DNA of 64,000 nt from Carallia brachiata (taxonomy: Eukaryota > Streptophyta > Magnoliopsida > Malpighiales > Rhizophoraceae), in the NCBI GenBank assembly GCA_021464245.1, contig JADCRB010000068.1, positions 1,181,427-1,245,426 on the forward strand, in the 5' to 3' direction. The translations under genes were made by a program, and so were the position numbers. Of the stretch, positions 10,539-20,635 are shown in pieces (within the stretch, counting starts at the first letter, position 1; every line of letters starts with the position of its first letter). Below the pieces are notes generated by a model. The model ran no database searches, had not been told where the DNA came from, and was given only the letters and a program-made list of their open reading frames with translations.

Positions 10539-12374
10539 CTACCCACCCTTTGGTGGTTCGGTCCGTTCTCCGACACCGGAACCGGCCACCGCCATTTCGG
10601 TCTCTGCGGCTTCTGCTGCCTCACGGAACTTCTTGTAGATGTCACTCCTGTAAAATTTTCTGGTCCTAAGCACCAAAATTAGCGAAACAATAGCGCCAAA
10701 CAATGTTGCTAAGGTAATTATAATGAAGGACATTTTGAAGCACTCAGTCCCAATACAATTCAGGTCCTGGCCATGCTTTCTTGTCAGTCCTTGTGCTGCC
10801 AGCTGCCTTTTTGCCTCCTTGTCATACAAATGTCCTGCAACTCTCACATTGAGGATATACGATCCAACGGGACTCGCCATACCCCCAAAATTGTACAGGG
10901 TTGAGTAATATTTGAGACCAAATAGTTCTGAGATTATAGCAAAGACTAATGGCCATTGGGCACCAAAGCAGAACCCGATAATTACGGAAGCCACGTAAAG
11001 GCCTCCGGGGACGTTAAACGCGATTAGCAGGTGACCAACGCATGACAATAAAAGGATGAATGTTAGCACCAGAGGACGAGGGAATTTGTATTTGGCCAGG
11101 AAATGTTCGGAGCCGAAACCGGCGGTGACCCGACCAAGGTAATTCCATATGCTCACCAGTGACACAAAAGTGCTTATGCTCTTCTTGGGGTACCGCAGGG
11201 AAGTTCCAATCTGACCCAAGTTGTCTATGACCGTTAATGTGCCCCCGACACCACAGATCGAAGCCATGAATAGGATTAGCATGTCAATGCTGAACAGGGC
11301 TTGTAGTATGGTGAAGTCATCTCCTCTGTCTGGTGGTCTGAAAGCAGTTTTCCAGCAGGAAACGTTGACCTTGTCTTCTGTTGATGATCCGGCGGCGGCG
11401 GCGGCGGCGAAATTGTTGCCGCTGGAAGATGGTTCTGATGATAATTCGGTCTCCTGGCTTGGCTTCTCGGTGACAATTTTCAATGGCGGAGGATCATTCA
11501 AGGCTTGCTGCTTGCTCTGCCACATCTTGTATTCTTCTATGGAAACAACAGCAAGTGGTAAAAACAACAGGAAAAGCACCACGACAGCACTGGCGCCATA
11601 CTCACCTTGATTAAAATTAACTTGTTTCTGTACTATGATCATTACCATCAGAAACCCGGCGAGACCAAGAGAAATGTACAGAAAATTGTAGAAGACTTTG
11701 AGCTCATTGGGCTGGCGAATTACCTTCATAAACCGCACAGTACCCAAGGAGGCAAAAGATACAGCAGCAGGAAGCCAAGCAATCATCAAAATCAAGCTCT
11801 GCGTGTCATTGTAATAAACGCCATGGAAAAATTGCGTGATGATAGCACCACTAAGACCAACATAGCCCTTCAGAATCCCCAGGACAACGCCCCGACTTTC
11901 TGGGAAGTTCTTGACGCACGGGACCAGAGATCCGGTGTTAGCAAAAGCTTGAGAATTGGCTCCGATACAGATGTAAAGGCACATCTGCCAGACCCGGACG
12001 CCGGTGATCTTCTTGGTCACGGCGAGCCAGATCATGAAGTAACCAAAGAAATTCATGGCTGCCCCCATGAGCAGAATCATCCACGGAGGAGTGAGCTCCA
12101 TGATTAGGCCGGAGATGACGCCGAAGTTTGCACCAAGATCCTTGAAAAAGCTAAGCATATTGAGGGTAGTTTGGTCATAGCCCAAGGATTCCTTGATCTC
12201 GGCTGAGTAGAGTCCGAACATGTAGGTGGCGCCGGCGGCCGACATGATTAGAAATGATGCAAAAACCATGAACCACCGGCCCCTGATGATCTGGACGGTT
12301 AGGCTCTTCATGTCTGCCAAACCGCCAATACCTACACGGCCAGGGGTGCCCCCGCCGGCGCCAGCAACCACCAT
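10539..12374 (-). CDS. NFD4-like / nodulin-like major facilitator superfamily transporter
   Basis: An uninterrupted 611-codon single exon. After a short Gly-rich start, a nodulin-like N-terminal domain begins near residue 30 (QIIRGRWFMVFASFLIMS) and includes GATYMFGLYS and GYDQTTLNMLSFFKDLGANFG. A hydrophilic loop (IEEYKMWQSKQ, then Ser/Ala-rich) leads to a C-terminal MFS domain opening with the block RGDDFTILQALFSIDMLILF and ending in a basic tail. About twelve membrane segments are expected. NUCLEAR FUSION DEFECTIVE 4-like proteins are organelle or plasma-membrane carriers whose substrates are mostly unknown. I start at the ATG at 12374 although the frame is open to 12518, because a TATA box sits at 12459-12470 inside that extension and the first 48 residues do not look like this family. 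Usual family length is about 550-620, so it appears complete. Confidence 0.92.
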   Translation of the reverse strand: MVVAGAGGGTPGRVGIGGLADMKSLTVQIIRGRWFMVFASFLIMSAAGATYMFGLYSAEIKESLGYDQTTLNMLSFFKDLGANFGVISGLIMELTPPWMILLMGAAMNFFGYFMIWLAVTKKITGVRVWQMCLYICIGANSQAFANTGSLVPCVKNFPESRGVVLGILKGYVGLSGAIITQFFHGVYYNDTQSLILMIAWLPAAVSFASLGTVRFMKVIRQPNELKVFYNFLYISLGLAGFLMVMIIVQKQVNFNQGEYGASAVVVLFLLFLPLAVVSIEEYKMWQSKQQALNDPPPLKIVTEKPSQETELSSEPSSSGNNFAAAAAAGSSTEDKVNVSCWKTAFRPPDRGDDFTILQALFSIDMLILFMASICGVGGTLTVIDNLGQIGTSLRYPKKSISTFVSLVSIWNYLGRVTAGFGSEHFLAKYKFPRPLVLTFILLLSCVGHLLIAFNVPGGLYVASVIIGFCFGAQWPLVFAIISELFGLKYYSTLYNFGGMASPVGSYILNVRVAGHLYDKEAKRQLAAQGLTRKHGQDLNCIGTECFKMSFIIITLATLFGAIVSLILVLRTRKFYRSDIYKKFREAAEAAETEMAVAGSGVGERTEPPKGG

Positions 12375-12458
12375 TTTTCCAAGTTTAATTACTCTCTTAG
12401 TTAGAGGACAGACGCCGTTTTGAGTTAGCTCGTTTAGATAAGCACGCAGACCTTGTGG

Positions 12459-12470
12459 TCTATATATAGA
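12459..12470 (-). promoter_or_regulatory. TATA box of the NFD4-like gene
   Basis: TCTATATATAGA lies 85-96 bases upstream of the chosen ATG. A start about 30 bases downstream (near 12430) would give a 5' leader of about 55 bases and would exclude the upstream ATG at 12518 from the mRNA. Confidence 0.6.
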
Positions 12471-12748
12471 CACAACACAACAGCTTGCAGGAGCGAGAGA
12501 GATAACACTCTTTTCCAAGACTAGAGAGTCAAACGCATTTAAGTTATTATATTTCTAAGCGCTTGGTAGGAATATGATTTCTAAAAATGAGGTACGGTGG
12601 TGGAAAAAAAAAAAGAAATATTAAGTAATAATATTTATTTAGATACTAATAAAATTTGAAGAGTTATTGGATGGTTAAATTTTTTTTAAAAAAATTAAAT
12701 TATTAGATATTATTAAATAATCTGTATAATAATTATATTATTATTTAT

Positions 12749-13150
12749 GGTTTGTTTGGATTGTAAGAAAATTGTGAGAAAGAAAATTATGAGAAAATAA
12801 AGTTATTTTGATTGATGATAAAATTATGAAAAAGAAAATAATGAGAAAGAAAAATAAATAGTAATTTGTAAGAGAAAAAGAAAAATAAATAGTAATTTGT
12901 GAGAGAAAAAAGTTGTGTAAGAAATTGTTTAGATTTATGAGAAAGTTATAAAAAAGAAAATGATGAGAAAGAAAAATGAATAGTAATTTATGAGAGATTT
13001 TATGAGAGAATAAGTTGTGAGAAAAAAATTTGTTTCATTTAATGAGAAAATTATAAGAAAAAAAATATTATAAAAAAATAAAATTAAATAATTATATTTA
13101 TTTTCTAATTATTTTCTTTTTTAATCATTTTCCAACAAAACAATCAAAGC
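12749..13150. repeat. GTTTGTTTGGATTG-type AT-rich MITE family, copy 1
   Basis: Begins GGTTTGTTTGGATTG and ends near CCAACAAAACAATC. The inside repeats a unit like GAGAAAGAAAAATGAATAG followed by TAATTTGTGAGAGAAAA several times. Three related copies are at about 13835-14062, 27115-27325 and 56300-56598. 12540-12748 is AT-rich without a gene. Confidence 0.55.
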
Positions 13151-13834
13151 ATTAAAATTAGCTGTGTATTAAAGCTCAAAAAGAAAAAAAGATTGATATT
13201 TAGTGCTGGTGGGTGAATCCGAGGAATCTTTAATTTTGGATTTGATATTCCAATTTTAAGTCATGATTGTGCGCTTTTTACTGAGATTTGATATTTTATC
13301 CTTCTACCTATCATTATTATTGTCTTTTCTTCAAATTGATGAATTAAATCTGTGCTATTCAATCCCTTGCGATGGAAATTTGAAGATCGACTGTCCTCGA
13401 TTCTACTTTACACGAACTTGAGCTAGGTTCGAATTTTTTTTTTTTTAATAAGAGTCTTATTGAGTATTTAAGGAGAGGGAAGTGATATTTGATGAAACTT
13501 AAACCCTCACTTACTGGTTGAGAGCAGTTGAGCAAATGCACAATTTCCGAATCCTTTCCATTGTGGTCATTTGTGATGGAATTTTCCTTTAGTGCCATCA
13601 CTACTTGTATAACAAATTTTTTTATAAGAAATTGAATCAAAATGTTAATAGATAATCTTTGACTTACACTTATAATCATAATTAATATTTCAACATCGTC
13701 TTTTTTATTTTGTTCAAAAAAAAATCTGATCCATTCACATTGAACATGCCCAACATTTCATTTTTCTTCAGATATGGGTGGTCCTTCGGTGTGCAAGGGA
13801 AAAGGAGGAATGGAAAAATAATTGTAATTATTAT

Positions 13835-14062
13835 TATTATTTTTTCTTTCTCTTTATTTTCTTTTTCTTAGTTTTTTATTTTTATCTAAATAATTTATTT
13901 TTTTCACTACTTTTTTTCTCATAAATTACTATTCATTTTTTTTTCACTATATTTTTTTTTTCTCAACTTTCTCCACCACTCTAAATAACTTTATTTTCTC
14001 TTAATTTTCTTTTCTTTTCCTCACTTTTTCCCACATTTTCTCTCACTCCAAACACACACTAA
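13835..14062. repeat. Same AT-rich MITE family, copy 2 (opposite orientation)
   Basis: Contains CTCATAAATTACTATTCATTTTT, TCTAAATAACTTTATTTTCTC and ends ACTCCAAACACACAC, the reverse-complement counterpart of copy 1. 14063-15390 contains no gene I can support, only simple repeats and AT-rich sequence. Confidence 0.5.
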
Positions 14063-14618
14063 ATGCTGAATACGAGCAGAAGCAATAAAGTAGCAAATAT
14101 AAAAAACTTCACAGAAAACTTTACAGCGTGATAGGATATATAATAAATTATGTGAGAAAATAAATAAAAAAGTAAAAAAAAACATAAATAAATGCATAAT
14201 TCGCTCATAATAACTTGCGTTTATCAAAAAAAAAAAAATCATAATGTTTACATTTTTCTATTGAATTGTATTTCTTTCATTCTACATAAATATATTGAAT
14301 GAAAATTATCTTGAGTACATGACAATTATATTGGGATAATAATGACAATACCTTAATTACTTTGATACTAATTGACTGCTAAGATTCTACTTTAATTACA
14401 ATTAAATCTCTTATAATTTGTATAGCCAACCGGTGGATATATATATTCACAATAAGGGTACTTGCATCCACTGTGAGCATATATAATAATAATATGAAAT
14501 TTATATAGATTTTGATGTATGACCCCATTAGAAAAATGGTATTATCTCCATGTTCTTGGTTTTAGGCAAGTTTGGCTATTAATTAGAAACAAAAAAAGAG
14601 ATCACAACAACAGAAAAA

Positions 14619-14651
14619 AGAAGAAGAAGAAGAAGAAGAAGAAGAAGAAGA
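14619..14651. repeat. (GAA)n microsatellite
   Basis: Uninterrupted AAG/GAA trinucleotide run, about ten units, in non-coding sequence. Confidence 0.85.
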
Positions 14652-15390
14652 GGAAAGAAGCGTTCCTCTTGCCGCAAGAACTATAAATATATCCCATTTT
14701 TTTATATATATATGTATAGAGTATTTATATTATGTATACATATTCGCTGCTCCTAATACACAATAACACAAGAAAAGGAATTATTTGCATTTGAGTAGAA
14801 CATTTTAAGTATACCTTACTTACATATAGTATAAAATTATAAACAAATTATATTTATTAAAAAAAGTTAAATTAAAAAATTTTTAAATTTTAAATTTAAA
14901 CTAAATAAAATAATAGTATCATGCCAGTAAAAATTTTTTTATGCTATTTGGTCACGCTTTTTCATCTTTTCCTCGTATTTTTTCGCTTATATTGCCCATC
15001 ACAAAAATTCCTCGCCCAGTAGGACCTCCAACACAGCAAAAATTAATGCCAAATTGCCAATGATTGGTCGACGTGGCATGAGTAAATAACGTCAGCCGCC
15101 AAATTGGACAGGCTAGGCCATGGCCAATAAGAGCACGACATACATAATTTTTACTAAGAAATTTGAGAGTTTGAACCATAGAAATTGTTCAAAAAGCTTG
15201 TTGCTTGCTGTTTTCCAACTACCGACATTTCGTACTGATTATTATGCTTTATCGGGACAAATATTCTGTGCTAAATTCACCAATCGCCTTAGAAAAGAAT
15301 GATTGTGGACTAAAAATATTACAGGTTGCTTTTCTTTTTTGAATAGAACTACAGGTTGCTTTAAGAACTTGATTATAACACCTTTTGTTT

Positions 15391-15770
15391 TCCAAACAGT
15401 TTCGGACTCGAATAATTCCATAAAACTTCTGTCGAACTAAGTAACCAAATGCAACTTATTGTTAATTTAGTATAATTATATTAATATTTTGTATAATAAT
15501 AAAATAAAGTGATAAGATATGTTTATTTTTATCATTTCATATTTTATTAATATAATTGCACTAAATTACTAAGTGATTGCAACTTTTTTTTTCAAACAAT
15601 TTCCGACTTGAATAATTTCATCAAACTTCTGTCGAACTAAGTTTATCAATTTAGTATAATTATATTAATACTTTATATAATGATAAAATGAAGTAATAAG
15701 ATACATTTATTTTTATTATTTTATATTTTATTAGTATAATTACACTAAATTACTAATTAATTACATTTTT
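15391..15770. repeat. Tandem duplication of a unit of about 190 bp containing an inverted repeat
   Basis: The stretch from TCCAAACAGTTTCGGACTCG recurs as TTCAAACAATTTCCGACTTG at 15591, followed in both by CTTCTGTCGAACTAAG. Each unit then holds AATTTAGTATAATTATATTA paired with TATTAATATAATTGCACTAA or its variant, so each unit carries a MITE-like fold-back. In unit 1 the fold-back is flanked by TGCAACTT on both sides, a possible target duplication. Confidence 0.6.
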
Positions 15771-15864
15771 CTTACTAAATTTGGCCGCATTGTTTGAATC
15801 CGAATCAATGCTCTTTTTGTTTTATATAAATCATTAGTTTTTGTGGTGTGGGAGGGACAGGTAG

Positions 15865-16640
15865 AATTTATACGATAGACTCGACTATCGGGTCGGTTCT
15901 ACTCTAAACCACATCAGAACCAGCAAGTTATGGGAAACGTGCCAATCCCAGCTCAAATAAGAGCCACTCAGTCAGTTTCAAACCGATGGTTCAACCAGCG
16001 ATTAATCAGCCGGTAAACCAGGGATTTGAGAAAAAATAACCACTTTTTTCTAAATAACTGGACAATGGCAGGCAAGTCAGCGTGTCAACAGTCATTTATA
16101 GGACTGTTTTGGCTGCAAGCGGTCAAAATGACCGTTTGAAAAGCTTTTTCAAATGCCACTTGTGCCAATGGGTAATGACCGTTGGGCACATTTCAACGAT
16201 CATTTTAATAAACATTTTATATATTTTTTTCTTTAAGTTTAATAATTGAAAATTATGTATCTCTGTAAACAAGAGAATTTCGGTTTTATGATTACATTTA
16301 CATCTCCCTATTTCTACCGTATGTTCTCTACTGCTCTCAATTTTAATTAAGTTAATGTCATTTGTTTATTTTAATTTTTTCTCTTTAATACAGTTACATT
16401 TCAAATTTTAAAATTTTAATTTGGTTTTAAAAAGAAAAAAAATATCCTCCAGTCGGAAGAAACTAATTGAAATCGGTCAAACCGATTCTAACTCGGACCA
16501 AAATCAGCGTTATTGGCCATTATCAATACTAAACCGGCCGTTAATTAAAACTAGAACAGAAATCAAAATAGGAACAGTTAGTTAACCCAATTGTGGATGA
16601 TTTGATCAAGTTTCACCACATCTTTAAACATGAGTTGCGG
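15865..16640. other. Intergenic repeat-like stretch rich in ACCGGTT/GGTTC motifs, unclassified
   Basis: Contains GGGTCGGTTCTACTC near the left, CAAAATGACCGTTTG with CAACGATCATTTT in the middle, and ATCGGTCAAACCGATTC plus AACCGGCCG near the right. The composition resembles non-autonomous DNA transposon ends, but I found no clear terminal repeats or coding frame. Confidence 0.3.
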
Positions 16641-16718
16641 ATTCAGAACAAGAAATGGCCGGAAACTGGACTGCTGTCAGGTCGTTATGTCGGCATTGAT
16701 AACAAAGTCGCTTTTGCA

Positions 16719-17687
16719 CAGGGACGAAGTTAAAAAGAAATTTTAAGAAGAGCAAATTTTGTACGTAAGTTTATAATAATAAAATTAATTTGTACAATAA
16801 AAAAAAATTATATTTATTATTTTGAGTAATAAATATCATAATTATATTTTATAATTTTTAATGATTTAAAACTATTTTTCTATGTAATTAAATATATTTT
16901 TTATATAAGTAATAATTAAGTCATTTAATCATTTATCTCTCATGTAATTACACAATAAATTCTTTATGATGTTTATCGTAGAAAAAATAATTTTTTTACA
17001 TAACCATTATAACTGATGAAATTAAAGTTAATTTATAAAAAAATATATATTCAAAAATATAATGTGTTTTTAAATATTTTTTTTAATGCCTATTATTAAT
17101 AAAGTGTTTCATTAAAAGATTAAATATTTTTGGAAATATTGTATGAAAATAAGAAAAATTTATTCGAATACTTTTGAGAATAAATCAAAAAATTTAAATG
17201 AATAACTCAGCATATGAGACTCTCTCATTAAATAAAATTTAATTCTTTAAAAGTAAAATAGTAAATTATAAAACTAACAAAATGTATTTGAAAAAAAAAT
17301 TCACAAACAAAATAAAAGAAAGGAAATTAAAAAAAAAAGGCATTTGCCCTGCCCCGTGCCCTCAACAAAGCAAAAGCAAATAAATGTTACAATTATGTTA
17401 CTGCCATCTTCAAAAAGAAAAAACAAAAAACCAAAAAGGCATTTGCCATCCCAAAAAGAAAAAACCAAAAAGGCATTCGACCCAATAAAAAACCAAAAAA
17501 CAATCGCATGCAGTGCACACTATAAAGTCTCGCACTCAGGATGGACTTAGGGGGGGTGGGGGTTGCCCTTAACAGCAGAGCTAACCGATGCCTGTTGCCA
17601 TATTTTGCTAAACAATCACTAGTAAACATTCAGTTAAGGGGAGGCGGGTGGCTTAGGCAACTACCCCTCCATGTGCCTTCGTCCCTG
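16719..17687. mobile_element. Non-autonomous hAT-like element
   Basis: Perfect 11-bp terminal inverted repeats CAGGGACGAAG (16719-16729) and CTTCGTCCCTG (17677-17687), of the CAGGG..GA form used by many plant hAT elements. Flanking octamers CTTTTGCA and CTTTCATG match only partly, so the target duplication is weak. The interior is AT-rich with no transposase frame. Confidence 0.5.
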
Positions 17688-18620
17688 CTTTCATGTGCAC
17701 AATTATTTACATAGAAGGATCGCTAAAGTTTGTGCTCCGGATTTGGATTTGTCTGGATACCACCTCAAAAATGCAATCGTTTGAATTTTTAATGTAATTC
17801 TCTTGAATTTTTTACGAAAAAATTATTTGTTTTAGTGTATATTATGTATAATTTATACTTTAAATTTTAGAATATTATTAATTCAGTTTTAATTTTTAAT
17901 TTTGTACTTTTTTATTTTAGATTTTTTCAATATAATTATACTAAAAAAAAAACGGCAGTATTCTGTAAGTAATGTCGGGACAAATCCGGATCATATCTAC
18001 TCCACCCTAGAAGGATTACGTTTAAATAATAATAAATAATAATATAATTTTATACAATGATATTTAATATATTTTTTTAAAACACTTAACCGTGCATTTG
18101 ATAATTCATATCATTTTATTATTATTTTAAAATAATTTTCAGTTGATAGGATAATAGAGTTTGAGTAAATTTACCAAAATTTTTCTAGAATAATAAAAAA
18201 TTATTTTTTACAAGAACTTAAATTTTTTGGGAAAAATAAGTAGATTTTTAATAAGACTAATTGAATATGCCACAAACTCGATATCAATACTTGTTACACA
18301 TTACAATCTGTTATTTGTACATTCAATTAGGCTTGATGATTACACATCCAACCATTTTTAACTGAAAGTTTGAATTTTTTTTTTTAAAAAAAAGTATTAC
18401 TCTTAGTACATGTACCGAGTTACCTTTTTTTTGACAATAATAACAACTGTCCTCAAATTTCGCGAAAAACAAAAAGGAACAACAACTATTGGTCATTGCG
18501 CTAATTTCACCTTTTCCCCTTCTAATTAGTTCATTAACTTGATGCTACCATATATTGTTTTGTTCTTGTTTTTTAATCCTTTGTTTTTGTTTTTGAATTT
18601 TTGTGTGTCACCCAAAAAAT
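17688..18620. other. Intergenic, no gene seen
   Basis: AT-rich sequence with several A and T runs. No reading frame, RNA gene or repeat that I can support. Confidence 0.6.
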
Positions 18621-20045
18621 AATAAACCCCCCACCCCAGATCGTCAAGAAATGAAACCTTGTTAACTGGTTAGTGGATAATAAAAAATGAGATATCTTTT
18701 TTTTTCTTTTATTGAACAACTAATAATAAACTTCATTTACTTCAAAAGGTCGTTACATAAAAAAATCAGATATCTCTTGCATCAATGCAAGAGCAGCATG
18801 ATATTCGTAGATGGAACCTTCAATTATACCTTTTTAAAAGATTCGCTTACTATGCGTGCAACAATAATTGAAAATTCATGGCCACGAAAGTTTTCCAGTC
18901 GTGTGAATACATGATTACGTGCCCATATCAACTGTCCTTCATTAACATATTCTTAATCGTGTTTTCTAATCAACGAAAGGTGACAAGTCTCTGCTCACAC
19001 GATGAAATTTCAACTCGAAGATCTTGTGTTAAATTAAGTTTAGTTCAAAATTTTTGGCCTGTCAAGAAATGGAACATTGTTTACTGTATTTTATCACGTG
19101 GGCGTGAACTGAGTCAAAGTTCCATCCTATCCCGGCGAGTTAAAATTAATAGATAAACACGCTAACGATGTCAAAAAGAAAGAAAGAAAAAGTTCCATCT
19201 TATACATGAGTTCAAATCCATCATAAATTAATGTACCATTTATCTTGATATAATCATTTAAAGTACACAATGAAAAGAGTTAAAAATAATGTAAAAGTCA
19301 TATGTGTACAATGAATCAAACGATTTTTACGTACATATTTATATTTTGTATTATTAAGTTTATGACTGTTAATTACATTTTTTAATTGTTTAGTGCATAA
19401 TAGTAATTAAAAATTGAGACTATAAATTTACATTTTGAATTGTAGTGTATGAAGAGTATCAACAAAAAATAAAAATAAAATAACCCCCGCCCCACGAAGA
19501 TCGTCATGAAATAAAACCGAGTCAAAGCTTTCCCGGTCATGTAAACGCATGATTACGTGTCCACATTAACTATCCTTAAATTAACATTTTCTTAATCGTA
19601 TTTTGTAGTCAAGGAAAAGTGAAAAGTCTCTGCTCATAAGATAAAATTTCTAACTCCAAGATCTTGTGTTAAACGAAATTTAGTTGGGAATTGTTGGCAT
19701 GCCAAGAAACTGAACATTGTTTAGTGTATAATGTCGTGTGGGTGTGAACTAATTAAGTCAAAGTTCCATCCTGTACAAGAATTCAAGGTCATCCTAAATA
19801 AATAGACACGATCAATGATTTATCTAGATATAATTATTTAAATTACATAATCAAAGAATTATAAATAGCATAAAAGTTACATCTACACAATGAGTCAGAT
19901 GTTCTTCAAATACACATTTATATTTTATACTATCATATGTTTATAATTATTAATTAATTAGATATTTTTTAAATATTTTAGTGTATAATCACAATTAATA
20001 ATTCAGACTACAAATATACATCTTACAGTTATGAAAATATAATCT
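18621..20045. repeat. Diverged direct tandem duplication, two long units
   Basis: Unit 1 (18621 to about 19440) and unit 2 (19481 to about 20045) share in order: AAACCCCCCACCCCAGATCG versus AACCCCCGCCCCACGAAGATCG; CATGATTACGTG; AGTCTCTGCTCA; AGATCTTGTGTTAAA; GTGTGAACT...GTCAAAGTTCCATCC; and an AT-rich end. Unit 1 has about 180 extra bases near 18665-18870. Stops occur in all frames, so this is not a coding duplication. Confidence 0.65.
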
Positions 20046-20351
20046 TATGTTCACATAATGAAAATCTATAAATTATTTAAGTTTAGTTTGCCAGATAAGC
20101 AACAGAGTTGACTTTGAAAAGAATTGTGTTGTGCTTAACTAGTGGTAGTATTAACTACTTCCATACCTGTTCCTTATCAAGAGAGTTTGCCCCTCTCTTT
20201 CAATAAATTAATAAAAAACAGAAATATTGCCAAAAGAAAAAAAAAATCTTCAATATTCACTAATCAGTATTCGAAGATTGATAAGGAACAAACCAACAAT
20301 TATTGCCATAATTAAATTGAGACTCCAGTAACATGGATTTGGTGCTAAACA

Positions 20352-20635
20352 TCACTTTGAATGCCTGGATTGGCAATACCAATTGATATGCCCCATAATA
20401 TGATGTCTATCGACTATGTTGATAGAAATTAAATGCTCTGATAATGTAATTACTTGCCTGAAATCATCTGTCAAGAAAGCAATGGCAGCCGGCACAGTTG
20501 CACTGGTAGGGTCAATTTCATTTGTCATGGCGCCATGCTTCCATCCTAGCTTTTTACCTGTAAACCATATAAATGTAAATGCACCAGACTCAGCATTGAA
20601 TGGGACATGGCCATAGACGACAGGACCTCCATAAC
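20352..20635 (-). pseudogene. Unidentified exon-like coding fragment
   Basis: After a plausible acceptor (TTTCTTTTAG) a frame stays open for about 93 codons to the stop at 20354-20352. It reads GYGGPVVYGHVPFNAESG, AFTFIWFTGKKLGWKHG, AMTNEIDPTSATVPA and AIAFLTDDFRQ. The first about 66 residues look protein-like in composition and local GC is higher than the surroundings; the last part, from about QVITLSE on, is probably intron read-through past a missed donor. I do not recognise the family. No other exon is visible within several kilobases, so it is likely a displaced gene fragment. Confidence 0.4.

Noticed and set aside
12375..12518. N-terminal 48-residue extension of the NFD4-like protein
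   Set aside because: A TATA box lies inside it and the residues do not resemble the family, so the ATG at 12374 is preferred.
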